NCBI GenBank assembly: GCA_031278255.1
Contig: JAITKU010000116.1
Coordinates: 1-7,742, forward strand
Length of the DNA stretch: 7,742 bases
Direction of reading: 5' to 3'
Source: Eubacteriales Family XIII. Incertae Sedis bacterium
GTDB lineage: Bacteria; Bacillota; Clostridia; Peptostreptococcales; Anaerovoracaceae
Position numbers and translations under genes: made by a program. Below, in pieces: positions 1-6,760 of this stretch (positions within the stretch are counted from its first letter, which is position 1; each line of letters opens with the position of its first letter). The notes under the pieces were generated by a model that saw only the letters and a program-made list of their open reading frames with translations, searched no databases and was not told the DNA's origin.

Positions 1-410
1 GCGGTCTCGTCGGGACGGAACTTGCGATTCACCTCGCCATGCTGGGCAGGTCCGTGGATGTCGTTGAAATGCTCGGCGAGATCAGTCACGGCGGCAACGC
101 GCTGCACATCAAGGCGATCGACAATGAGATCAGGCGCTACGGCGTCCGCATACATTTCCATACGAAAGCCGTCGGGATTACGGAGAAGGGCCTTGTCGGA
201 GAGGATGTCAAAACGGGAGGAAAGCGGACTTTCGACGCCGAAACCGTCATTTTCGCGCTCGGCATGACGCCCCTGCAGAAAGAAGCCGCGGCTTTCTACG
301 ATTGCGCGCCGCAATTTCATATGATAGGCGACTGCAAGGAGGCGAGAAATCTCATGACGGCCGTCAACGGCGCGTTTTATGTCGCGCGCGATGTCGGAAG
401 ATTTTTTTAG
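1..410 (+). CDS. FAD/NAD(P)H-dependent oxidoreductase, C-terminal part (2,4-dienoyl-CoA reductase / NADH:flavin oxidoreductase type), 5'-truncated
   Basis: Only the C-terminal 135 or so residues are present; the first complete codon is at 3 and the gene runs off the left edge. The visible part opens with GLVGTE followed by a hydrophobic helix and an acidic strand end (VDVVE), the glycine-rich Rossmann turn of an NAD(P)H-binding domain. Near the end, VIFALGM and then FHMIGDCKEARNL-TAVNGAFYVARDV match the FAD-contacting GD motif and closing helix of pyridine nucleotide-disulfide oxidoreductases. This exact ending is typical of the multidomain old-yellow-enzyme proteins (FadH, BaiCD-like) that carry FMN, a 4Fe-4S cluster and FAD; those upstream domains lie outside the window, so the full architecture is inferred. 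The stop is 16 nt before the URO-D gene, suggesting one transcript. Substrate unknown; such enzymes reduce enoyl or enone double bonds in anaerobes. Confidence 0.85.
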   Translation, partial: GLVGTELAIHLAMLGRSVDVVEMLGEISHGGNALHIKAIDNEIRRYGVRIHFHTKAVGITEKGLVGEDVKTGGKRTFDAETVIFALGMTPLQKEAAAFYDCAPQFHMIGDCKEARNLMTAVNGAFYVARDVGRFF

Positions 411-426
411 CGGGGGAATTGCGAAG

Positions 427-1467
427 ATGGCAGACGTTTCCGAGATCAAGATTCCGGTCATTCCGCAGGAATTTGAATTGAACGATCACGATTACCCGAT
501 TTCGCCGGGGGAGAATCTCCTGCGCGCGCTCAAGCACGAAAAGCCGCTGTGGATGCCGAACTTGTTCGGCGGCGGTCTGCCGGCGCCCATGCCCGCCATC
601 AATACGCCCTCCGCGGAAGCGGACTGCGATTATAGGGATTGGTTCGGCGTGGGCTTTCGATATTCGGAGCGACAAGGCTCGCCGACGCCGATCCTGCCGG
701 TGCTGTCGGAGGCGGTCAATTGGGAAAAGGAGATCCGATGGCCCGATCTTTCAAAATTCGATCTTTCCGTGCCGGACAAGGATTTTGTTCGGGATTCGGG
801 CCGCCTCGTGTATACGTGGCTTCCGAGCGTCTGCATTCAGCAGTTGTACGCCCTGGAGGACTTTGAACAGTCGCTGGTCGATTTGATCACGGAACCCGCG
901 GCGTGCAGGGCGCTGTTTGAAGCCTTGGTCGATTTTCACATCGAGGTCTTTGACGAAAGAAACAGGGCCTACCGCTTCGATTATGTCATTTACGGCGACG
1001 ATTGGGGCACGATGCGCGCGCCGTTCTTCTCGGTCGAAACCATGCGGGAAACCATGCTCAAACCCACGGCCCGTTTCCTGCGGCACATCAAGGAAGCGGG
1101 TGTGAAAACGGTTTTCCACAATTGCGGCCTTATCAACGATTTCATCCCCGCCATCGCGGAAGAGATCAAGCCCGACGCGATGGACCTGCAGTTCATGAAC
1201 GATATCGCGGGCATGATGAAACGGTACGGCGCCGGCCTGACTTTTGATCTTCAAAACGCGGGCGACCGCATCCTCTACGATCCGCAGACTACGCATGCGG
1301 CGATACGGCAAAAAGCGCGCGAATGTGTGGATATATTCGGTGCGCATGTCATGCCGGGCGCCGGCGGCGTCGTATTCCAGAGCGCGATGGACGCGGAAAA
1401 GGCGAATGTGTTCTGGGACGAAATCTACGCGTACAGTCTGGAAAAGTACAGGGGTTTGCATCGGTAA
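427..1467 (+). CDS. Uroporphyrinogen decarboxylase (URO-D) superfamily protein, probable corrinoid-linked methyltransferase type
   Basis: A 346-residue protein of URO-D fold, close to the usual length of the family. Recognisable pieces are the DWFGVGF segment (residues 71-77), the YGDDWG strand-loop (189-194), and the VFHNCG motif (229-234) followed by a helix and DAMDLQ (250-255). The HxC pair (H231, C233) corresponds to the zinc ligands of corrinoid methyltransferases such as MtaA and CmuA. True haem-pathway HemE lacks this pair, so a methyl-transfer role is more likely than porphyrin synthesis. The third zinc ligand is not obvious: C300 is the nearest candidate, while the family position near VMPGAGG has no cysteine. 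I chose the ATG at 427 because GGGGGA lies at 412-417, 9 nt upstream; the ATGs at 379 and 391 would overlap the previous gene and have no such site. It probably shares a transcript with the oxidoreductase. Substrate and partner corrinoid protein are not visible here. Confidence 0.85.
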   Translation: MADVSEIKIPVIPQEFELNDHDYPISPGENLLRALKHEKPLWMPNLFGGGLPAPMPAINTPSAEADCDYRDWFGVGFRYSERQGSPTPILPVLSEAVNWEKEIRWPDLSKFDLSVPDKDFVRDSGRLVYTWLPSVCIQQLYALEDFEQSLVDLITEPAACRALFEALVDFHIEVFDERNRAYRFDYVIYGDDWGTMRAPFFSVETMRETMLKPTARFLRHIKEAGVKTVFHNCGLINDFIPAIAEEIKPDAMDLQFMNDIAGMMKRYGAGLTFDLQNAGDRILYDPQTTHAAIRQKARECVDIFGAHVMPGAGGVVFQSAMDAEKANVFWDEIYAYSLEKYRGLHR

Positions 1468-1473
1468 GGAAAA

Positions 1474-1490
1474 GGAGGAATATCCGTATG
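1474..1490 (+). promoter_or_regulatory. Strong Shine-Dalgarno plus ATG, in frame with the downstream lipoprotein gene
   Basis: GGAGG at 1474-1478 stands 9 nt before an ATG at 1488, right after the URO-D stop. The ATG is in frame with the binding-protein gene and would add 57 Arg-rich residues ahead of its signal peptide. That is implausible for a lipoprotein, but the site looks like a genuine initiation signal. It may be a remnant of the original junction between the two genes, or a regulatory upstream start. Confidence 0.4.
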
Positions 1491-1596
1491 CGGACCCGGC
1501 GGCACGCCGCCGCGCGCAAGGGGCGGTCGTTGTCGAACGATTGTTGCATGTCATTGCGCAGGGTTTGTTTCGTAAGCGTCCGGCAGTCAACACGGA

Positions 1597-1635
1597 GGGC
1601 ACCCGCAAAGGCGCAAGCGCGCGACGAAGGTGCCC
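1597..1635 (+). promoter_or_regulatory. Intercistronic stem-loop before the binding-protein gene
   Basis: GGGCACC (1597-1603) and GGTGCCC (1629-1635) form a perfect 7-bp stem with a 25-nt loop, which has a smaller GC-rich inverted repeat inside it. It ends 5 nt before the AAGGAAAGGAG ribosome site of the binding protein. No T-tract follows, so it is not an intrinsic terminator. It could act as an mRNA-stability or processing element that raises binding-protein expression relative to the upstream genes, which is common for such genes, but this role is inferred. Confidence 0.45.
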
Positions 1636-1658
1636 GAAACAAGGAAAGGAGAAACAAA

Positions 1659-2849
1659 ATGAAACGCACGATCGCAATCCTGTCGGTTTTGGCGATGCTC
1701 TTCATGCTCGCCGCGTGTACCGGCGACAAAACGACGCAGGAGCAGGAGGGCGCGTCCGTGTCCGAGGACGAATCCGCAAACGGCGCGGCGGGAGACGCCG
1801 ACGCCGTGACGACGGGATGGTATCCCGACGCGCTCGCGGCCGCGGAGAGCCGTGATACCTACACCATTGTGTACATCTCCATAGCGATGACCGATCAACT
1901 TCACTCCTCGTTGAATCTTGCGCTCAAGGAATGGTGTTCCAAACTCAACTGCGAGTATGTGTCCTACGACGCGAAAGCCGACTACGACGCGTTCCTGTCC
2001 GCGGTTGAAACCTACGCGTCACAGGGCGTTGACGGCCTCATCATCGATGTTGACGTGTCGGCGCAGAGCAGCGTTCGCGATATCTGCGCGTCGTACGACG
2101 TTCAGTGGTTCCCGGCCATGTCGCCCTTTATGGACGACAACAACGAGGTCTACGTTGCCCCGGCGGCCATCCTCGACAGCTACGAGTGCGGCCAAAAACA
2201 GGTCGATTGGATGTTTGACAGCTACGGAACGGAACTCGGCGTTTCCGAAGTCGATCCGTCCAAAATCGGCTATATCTTCCTCGACTGGTCGCCGCACCCC
2301 GAGATCCATCTTCGCTTTGAAGGGGCTTCCGCCCGCTATGCGGAGCGTTACCCCGACCTGTTTGAAACGAATTGGTTTACGATCGATGTTCTCCCCGGCG
2401 GTCCCGAGAATTCCGAGGGCGCTTTCGATTTGGTATCCGCCCACCTCTCGACGAACGGCAATAAGTTTGACTACTGGTTCATCGGTTCCGCGACCGATGA
2501 GTTTGCGATCGGCGCGACGCGCGCGGTCGAGCAGCTCGGTCTGGAGGATAAGTGCATAATATCGGCCATCATGGGCGGCAGCGTTATCGAGGAATGGAAG
2601 GCGGGTGAAAAAAGCGCGTGGAAATCCCTCGTTACGGTACCGCTCGTGGTCGTGTCCGAGCCGATGATCTGCGGTCTGCTCTCCATCCTCGACGGACGCG
2701 CGACCTACGAAACACTCTGGCAGGACAGCGTCCCCGCCGGCCAGACCTACGGTGTTATCGAATTCCCGCCCGAGATCTTCACGTATGAGAACAAGGATCT
2801 GTATTACGCCACCGTTGACGAGTGGATCAAGGTGAAATACGGTTCGTGA
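1659..2849 (+). CDS. Substrate-binding lipoprotein, periplasmic-binding-protein type 1 (sugar-binding-like)
   Basis: 396 residues. The N-terminus is a classic lipoprotein signal: MKR, a hydrophobic run and the lipobox LAAC with the modified Cys at residue 20, then a low-complexity Gln/Glu/Ser/Asp/Gly-rich linker to about residue 50. The mature part starts with a YTIVYIS strand, then alternating helices and strands with DYDAFLSAVETYASQGVDGLIID and later DYWFIGSATDEFAIGATRAVEQLG. This is the pattern of Peripla_BP_4/LacI-like binding proteins of ABC importers. The start is secured by AAGGAAAGGAG (1641-1651), 7 nt upstream; longer in-frame starts at 1323 and 1488 would bury the signal peptide. 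It is expected to sit on the outer face of the membrane, delivering a ligand to an ABC permease. No permease or ATPase is in the window. Ligand unknown; the neighbouring redox and URO-D genes hint at a small organic or methylated compound. An intrinsic terminator lies 42 nt downstream. Confidence 0.88.
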   Translation: MKRTIAILSVLAMLFMLAACTGDKTTQEQEGASVSEDESANGAAGDADAVTTGWYPDALAAAESRDTYTIVYISIAMTDQLHSSLNLALKEWCSKLNCEYVSYDAKADYDAFLSAVETYASQGVDGLIIDVDVSAQSSVRDICASYDVQWFPAMSPFMDDNNEVYVAPAAILDSYECGQKQVDWMFDSYGTELGVSEVDPSKIGYIFLDWSPHPEIHLRFEGASARYAERYPDLFETNWFTIDVLPGGPENSEGAFDLVSAHLSTNGNKFDYWFIGSATDEFAIGATRAVEQLGLEDKCIISAIMGGSVIEEWKAGEKSAWKSLVTVPLVVVSEPMICGLLSILDGRATYETLWQDSVPAGQTYGVIEFPPEIFTYENKDLYYATVDEWIKVKYGS

Positions 2850-2891
2850 GCCTCGCCGGACGGCGGAAAGCGGAATGTACGACTGATGTAT

Positions 2892-2927
2892 GTGCGGTGC
2901 GAACCTCCCGTTTGCACCGCGCTTTTT
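2892..2927 (+). terminator. Rho-independent terminator after the binding-protein gene
   Basis: Arms 2892-2903 and 2911-2922 pair over 12 bp (core GCGGTGC/GCACCGC, two G-U pairs) around a 7-nt loop, and TTTTT follows at 2923-2927. It lies 42 nt after the lipoprotein stop and before the MerR gene, so it should end the left-hand transcription unit. Confidence 0.8.
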
Positions 2928-3005
2928 GCCGCGCGAGCGCCGCAGGGACGGGGCGGGCAGGTCTCGTTTGCACCGCCGCAAACCGAACGAACGGGGGACG
3001 CAAGC

Positions 3006-3809
3006 ATGATTGTAAGTATTGGAGAATTTTCCAGAATCAGTTCTGTTCCCACGACCACGCTGCGCTTTTGGGAGCGCACAGCCATACTGAAGCCGACGTG
3101 GGTGAACCCGCAGAACGGGTATCGCTACTACGACGCGGCGCTGCTGAAATCCGTAAGCACCATTCTCGCGCTCCAAAACTGCGGCTTCAAGAACAAGGAG
3201 ATCAAAAACTGCGTTTCTCACGAACTTCCGACGGAACTTTTCGTGAACAAATTCGCGGAACTGCAGAGCGCGCGGAAGAAGATCGAGTCCGCCATGCAGT
3301 ACCTCACGTTTTTTCTCGGGGATGCGACTTCGCGCCACGCCGTCGTGGCGAAGCGCATTCCGGAAATGCAGTACATCGTCACGCGGCGGATATTCAAGGA
3401 TCGAAACGAGATTCATCGCAAACTCGCCGAGATCGTCGAGTACATCATCAAGGGCAATATCGTGTCCAAACAGCCCTACCAAACGATGGGCGTGTATTAC
3501 AGCGGAGAGCGCGCAACCCGCGATATCGATTACGAGTGCAGGGTTCGCGTCGTCAATGCCCCAAGCGATTGTCCGTACGAGATAAAAAAGACGCCCGCCG
3601 TGAACTTGGCCGCGAGCATTTTGCACAAGGGTTCCTATGAAATCCCGAACCAATACTACGATCTGCTTCTGCGCTGGATAAACGAAAACGGCTACATCCC
3701 CTGCGGCGAAACGCGCGAATGGTTCATCACCGATCCCTACGACGGCAAGACGGATACGGACAGCCACATATCGGAGATGCAGATACCGATTCGCGTGGCG
3801 GGGCCGTAG
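3006..3809 (+). CDS. MerR-family transcriptional regulator with GyrI/BmrR-like effector-binding domain
   Basis: 267 residues. Residues 1-70 form the MerR winged helix-turn-helix: SIGEFSRISSVPTTTLRFWE, then ILKP, and the wing NGYRYYD (37-43). Residues 75-105 look like the antiparallel coiled coil used for dimerisation. From about residue 120 to the end there is a GyrI-like (AraC effector-binding) domain, with YYSGE (164-168), LHKGSYE (206-212) and the GYIPCGETREWFITDP block (229-244). In BmrR-type proteins this domain binds cationic or lipophilic small molecules in an acidic pocket. No Cys pattern of metal-sensing MerR proteins or SoxR is present, so a small organic ligand is more likely than a metal ion. 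GGGGGA (2993-2998), 7 nt before the ATG, supports the start; a longer in-frame start at 2886 lies inside the terminator. Targets could be the left unit, itself, or the divergently encoded right operon; none is proven. It converges on the nucleoside hydrolase gene with an 18-nt gap. Confidence 0.9.
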   Translation: MIVSIGEFSRISSVPTTTLRFWERTAILKPTWVNPQNGYRYYDAALLKSVSTILALQNCGFKNKEIKNCVSHELPTELFVNKFAELQSARKKIESAMQYLTFFLGDATSRHAVVAKRIPEMQYIVTRRIFKDRNEIHRKLAEIVEYIIKGNIVSKQPYQTMGVYYSGERATRDIDYECRVRVVNAPSDCPYEIKKTPAVNLAASILHKGSYEIPNQYYDLLLRWINENGYIPCGETREWFITDPYDGKTDTDSHISEMQIPIRVAGP

Positions 3810-3827
3810 GTTTCGGCCGGCGGGCGT

Positions 3828-4709
3828 TTACACGCAAAGCAGGTTTTCGTACAGTTCCCCCGCAAAGGCCCCGACATCGCGGAGCAGCGGAAGGTTCAGG
3901 GTGCGCGCCGGCGGTCCGTCCGCGTGCCCTATGTATCCGCGCGCGAGATCGGACGGCGCGGGGGCGCAGGGGTATGCGCGATCCGCAAAAAAACGCTTTT
4001 CGAGCAGATATACGGCCGCGACCGCATCCCACGCATAAAAACCGTCGAGTCCGTAGATCTTTGCTTTCGCGTCGAGCCAACTCTTCGTTTGCTCGCGGAT
4101 ATACCGCCCGACCGGACGGTTTGCGGCAGTCAGGCGCGTTTCGTGTTCGTCGCGGCGGATATACGCCGGGAGACAGTTGTTTCCCGTCGCGATCGAGATG
4201 TTTTTCCCGTTTGTCAGCACGCAGTGGGACGCCTCGGGGTCGCATGAAAAATTGAGTTCGTCCGGTCCGCGGCCGTCCGGGAACAAAGCCTCTGTGATGC
4301 CGCCCATAAGGACGAGTTCTTTGATTTTGCCGAAGAAACCGGGATCGAGTTCGTAGGCGGCGCGGAGGTTTGTAAGCGCCCCCGTGGCGAGTATTCTCAG
4401 CCCGCCGCGGCACGCATCGGCTTGCCGGACCAAAAAACGCGCCGCTTCCGAGCGGCGGTCGTCTTTCGACGCCCCGCCCTTTAGGACGGGGATTTCCGTC
4501 CTGCCGATGTCGCGGAGCATTCTGCGCGTGTTTTCGTATGTCACATCGACGCCGCTGTTTCCGTAGGTCGCGGTGATGCCGGCGAGCGGCGCCCGCTTGC
4601 CGAGCAAATACAGCAAGGCCAAGCCGTCGTCAAAGGGTTGCGCGGGTATTCCGAACGTATTATCGCAATCGAATACGATACGGTCCCCGTTTCCCGCCGA
4701 ATGATTCAT
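3828..4709 (-). CDS. Nucleoside hydrolase (IunH/RihABC superfamily), variant metal-binding loop
   Basis: 293 residues, near the usual 300-330. The family hydrolyses the N-glycosidic bond of ribonucleosides using a Ca2+ held by N-terminal aspartates. Here the N-terminal motif reads FDCDNTFG then FDDGLALLYLLG: D14, D16, D27 and D28 are present, but the stretch between D16 and the DD pair is longer than in the textbook DTDPGxDDA. Other family marks are ITATYGN (45-51), ILATGALTNL (106-115), LVLMGG (132-137), LNFSCDPEA (152-160) and YAWDAVAAVYLL (225-236). The last usually reads HxHD or similar; Trp replaces the catalytic-type His before D228, so base preference or leaving-group activation may differ. 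GGAGAAG sits 5 nt before the ATG. It is the last gene of a four-gene operon, 21 nt after the second radical SAM gene. In that context its substrate may be a 5'-modified adenosine made by the ArsS-like enzyme; that is inference. No clear terminator follows. Confidence 0.87.
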   Translation of the reverse strand: MNHSAGNGDRIVFDCDNTFGIPAQPFDDGLALLYLLGKRAPLAGITATYGNSGVDVTYENTRRMLRDIGRTEIPVLKGGASKDDRRSEAARFLVRQADACRGGLRILATGALTNLRAAYELDPGFFGKIKELVLMGGITEALFPDGRGPDELNFSCDPEASHCVLTNGKNISIATGNNCLPAYIRRDEHETRLTAANRPVGRYIREQTKSWLDAKAKIYGLDGFYAWDAVAAVYLLEKRFFADRAYPCAPAPSDLARGYIGHADGPPARTLNLPLLRDVGAFAGELYENLLCV

Positions 4710-4730
4710 AGGACTTCTCCAAAAAGCGAT

Positions 4731-5774
4731 TCAACTGTGTTCCGAGATGTATTCCAAGGTCAGCGGTATTTTGCTTTCGTCGCCGCGCCGGATATACCGA
4801 AACCCGCTGTCGAACAGCATTTTTCTGCAGGCCGCCATATCCATGCCGCGATTGGCGGAGGTCTCGGCCATGTGATCGCGCGGGTTTACGCCCGTTTCGG
4901 CGGTGGCGACGTTTGCGCCGGAGACGTAGCCGATTTCGGTCGGCTCGTGAACGCCTATATAGGTCATCGTCGGCATGGAGAACGTCGCCAGGGCGACGAC
5001 CGCCGCAATCTGCCCCAAGCGCAGATTGGAGATTTGACCGCGGCCGGCGAGGGGCGATCCCGGCACGGGTTCCCGCCGCATTGCCGCGTGCTGCGTGCAA
5101 CCGAGTTCGATTCCGATGAACATATTGTCCACAAGCTGCTCGATCGTATGCTCGGGACCGATGGGCTCCAGACAGCTGAATATTTGAAGCCCCGCGTCGA
5201 GCGCGCCGCGCATCGTCTTTAATCTTTGCTCCGGGTCCAGCGCGGTCACGCTGCCCTCTCCGAGGCGGCATACGTGGTATACGCCCGTGACGCCCGCTTT
5301 TTTCATCTCCGAAAACGCGTCGGTATCGCTGTCCCCGACGTTCGCGAGCAGCTGCGCGGAACCTTTGATCCGTTTCTTCGCCAGCTTGACCCTGTCGAGG
5401 AAAAAGTCCAAATCGTATTCGTGCATACACATGAGATACAGCCCGTACAGGTCGTCGTCTTTCGTAAAATCGGTCAGCTTCGCGACAAAATCTTCATCGC
5501 TGACGCGATACGATGCGAGGCTCGTGTGATCCTTCCCGAAAGAGCAAAAGCCGCAATTGCCCGGGCAGGGCGCCATCTCCAGGCCGATCTGCCCCAGTAT
5601 AATCGCGGAATTGTCGTTGCCGCCGCGAACGATGTCCGTTGCGACGGCGCGCATAATCTGCGATTCCAAGGAATTCTCATCGAACGCGAGCATATGGGCG
5701 CAATCCGCGCGGCCCGGCGAAAGGCCGGCGTAAGCCGCATCGAGTATATTGCGCAGGCGTTTGTCGATCCGCAT
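4731..5774 (-). CDS. Radical SAM protein, BioB/PylB/HydE-like (BATS-type barrel), function unassigned
   Basis: 347 residues. The 4Fe-4S/SAM cluster motif is CPGNCGFC (CX3CX2C at C70, C74, C77), preceded by ATDIVRGGNDNSAIILGQIG and followed by SFGKDHT. A short N-terminal helical segment before the cluster, the mid-protein VYHVCRLGEG and FSCLEPIGPEHT, and a C-terminal part with PGSPLAG and a final Cys-containing helix (NRGMDMAACRKMLFDSGFRYI) resemble the BioB/HydE/PylB group with a full TIM-type barrel. The auxiliary FeS ligands of biotin synthase are not apparent. The group performs sulphur insertion, carbon-skeleton rearrangement or cofactor assembly; the reaction here cannot be read from the sequence. 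The start at 5774 has TAAGGAGA 5 nt upstream, and the ArsS stop codon is part of this site, so translation is probably coupled. A longer in-frame extension to 6473 runs inside the ArsS gene and is rejected. Its place between ArsS and a nucleoside hydrolase suggests work on the same product. Confidence 0.85.
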   Translation of the reverse strand: MRIDKRLRNILDAAYAGLSPGRADCAHMLAFDENSLESQIMRAVATDIVRGGNDNSAIILGQIGLEMAPCPGNCGFCSFGKDHTSLASYRVSDEDFVAKLTDFTKDDDLYGLYLMCMHEYDLDFFLDRVKLAKKRIKGSAQLLANVGDSDTDAFSEMKKAGVTGVYHVCRLGEGSVTALDPEQRLKTMRGALDAGLQIFSCLEPIGPEHTIEQLVDNMFIGIELGCTQHAAMRREPVPGSPLAGRGQISNLRLGQIAAVVALATFSMPTMTYIGVHEPTEIGYVSGANVATAETGVNPRDHMAETSANRGMDMAACRKMLFDSGFRYIRRGDESKIPLTLEYISEHS

Positions 5775-5785
5775 TGCCGTTCTCC

Positions 5786-6757
5786 TTACGCTGTGGCGCC
5801 GCCGCAGCTCGAACCCGCCCCCGCCGTACAGGCGTAGCAGTGGTTGCCGAATACAATCCCGCGTCCCCCGAACGCGGGGAAATCCCGGATGCGGCCCGGG
5901 ACGGCGGCTTTCAGGCCCAACGCGATGTTGAAGTCGCAGTCGTACAGCGAGCCGTCCCAATCGACGGAGATCTGATTGCGGCACATCATATTCTCGACGG
6001 CGGCGGGGTTGAACGCGGCGATCAAGCGGTTCATATATCCCGTCAGATTGCCGCTGCGATCGAGAAAATCGCCGAAGCGCCCGATCGGGCTGTTTGTGAT
6101 CGCGTAGAGATTGTTGAACGCGATGTTGTGCGAGGCGGCCAGCTTCTTTCTGAATTCGGCCGCCAGACTTTCCTGATTCGCGGGCAGGAACGCGCCGCCG
6201 GGGTTGTACACGAGCCGCAGCGCAAGTTTTGGTTTTGTGCCGTAGCCCAGATCGTTCAGCCTGCGCAGCGCCGATATGCTTGCCGAAAACACGCCCTTGC
6301 CGCGCTGTCTGTCCGTGTCCGCTTCCGCGTAATACGGCAGCGATGCGACGATCTCCACGCCGTTCTCCGCGTAAAGCGCGGGAAAAGCCGCAAAGTCGCT
6401 TTCCAAAAGTACGGTGAGATTCGTCCGGACGATGGTGTGAATCCGGCGCCTTGCGGCTTCCCGAACGAGCCAAGGAAAATCCGGATTGAGTTCGGGCGCG
6501 CCGCCCGTGATGTCGAGGGTTTTGAAGTCCCGCTTTTCAAAGGCTTCGAGGCAGGCTTGCATGATGTCTTTGCGCATGACCTCGGCGCGGTCCGGCCCGG
6601 CGTCCATATGGCAATGCTTACAGGCGAGATTGCACCTTCTCCCGATGTTCACCTGCATGGTGCCGGGCGACGGGAGCGCCGCGCCGAATTTCCGGCATTC
6701 CGCCCTGTCGGCGAAGGAGGGGAAGTCTTTTACGCGTTCCGCGTATTTGTTCGCCAT
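5786..6757 (-). CDS. arsS: ArsS-type radical SAM enzyme (arsenosugar biosynthesis family, DUF3641-like C-terminus)
   Basis: 323 residues. MQVNIGRRCNLACKHCHMDAGP holds the radical SAM CX3CX2C cluster ligands (C42, C46, C49) with the HxDAGP tail characteristic of ArsS. LDITGGAPELNP (about 80-91) is the SAM-contacting GGE-like strand. The C-terminal half has ISVDWDGSLYDCDFNIALG and ends in CYACTAGAGSSCGG (C307, C310, C318), the ArsS/DUF3641 signature thought to bind an auxiliary cluster or the arsenic substrate. Known ArsS enzymes couple the 5'-deoxyadenosyl group of SAM to dimethylarsenite, giving 5'-deoxy-5'-dimethylarsinoyl-adenosine, the precursor of oxo-arsenosugars. Selenocysteine versions are reported in the family; here every Cys position is a normal codon. 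The ATG follows the AhpD-like stop by 3 nt with only a weak AGGCG, implying translational coupling. ArsM, the arsenite methyltransferase that normally supplies the substrate, is not in the window, so the assignment to arsenic rests on family resemblance. Confidence 0.88.
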   Translation of the reverse strand: MANKYAERVKDFPSFADRAECRKFGAALPSPGTMQVNIGRRCNLACKHCHMDAGPDRAEVMRKDIMQACLEAFEKRDFKTLDITGGAPELNPDFPWLVREAARRRIHTIVRTNLTVLLESDFAAFPALYAENGVEIVASLPYYAEADTDRQRGKGVFSASISALRRLNDLGYGTKPKLALRLVYNPGGAFLPANQESLAAEFRKKLAASHNIAFNNLYAITNSPIGRFGDFLDRSGNLTGYMNRLIAAFNPAAVENMMCRNQISVDWDGSLYDCDFNIALGLKAAVPGRIRDFPAFGGRGIVFGNHCYACTAGAGSSCGGATA

Positions 6758-6760
6758 CGC

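Noticed and set aside
1323..1658. N-terminal extension of the binding protein starting at 1323
   Set aside because: It would overlap the URO-D gene and precede a canonical lipoprotein signal peptide that has its own ribosome site.
751..1677. - strand open frame of 308 codons opposite the URO-D gene
   Set aside because: No domain, composition is Arg-rich shadow sequence, and the + strand gene is convincing.
2019..3767. Long - strand open frame of 582 codons antisense to the lipoprotein and MerR genes
   Set aside because: It crosses two well-supported genes, the terminator and the gap between them, has no recognisable domain, and is explained by GC-rich codon bias on the opposite strand.
3802..3818. 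GGCCG/CGGCC hairpin between the convergent MerR and nucleoside hydrolase genes as a bidirectional terminator
   Set aside because: The stem is only 5 bp and no T-tract follows on either strand.
5775..6473. N-terminal extension of the second radical SAM protein to 6473
   Set aside because: It lies inside the ArsS gene in another frame; the ATG at 5774 has a strong ribosome site and a normal family N-terminus.
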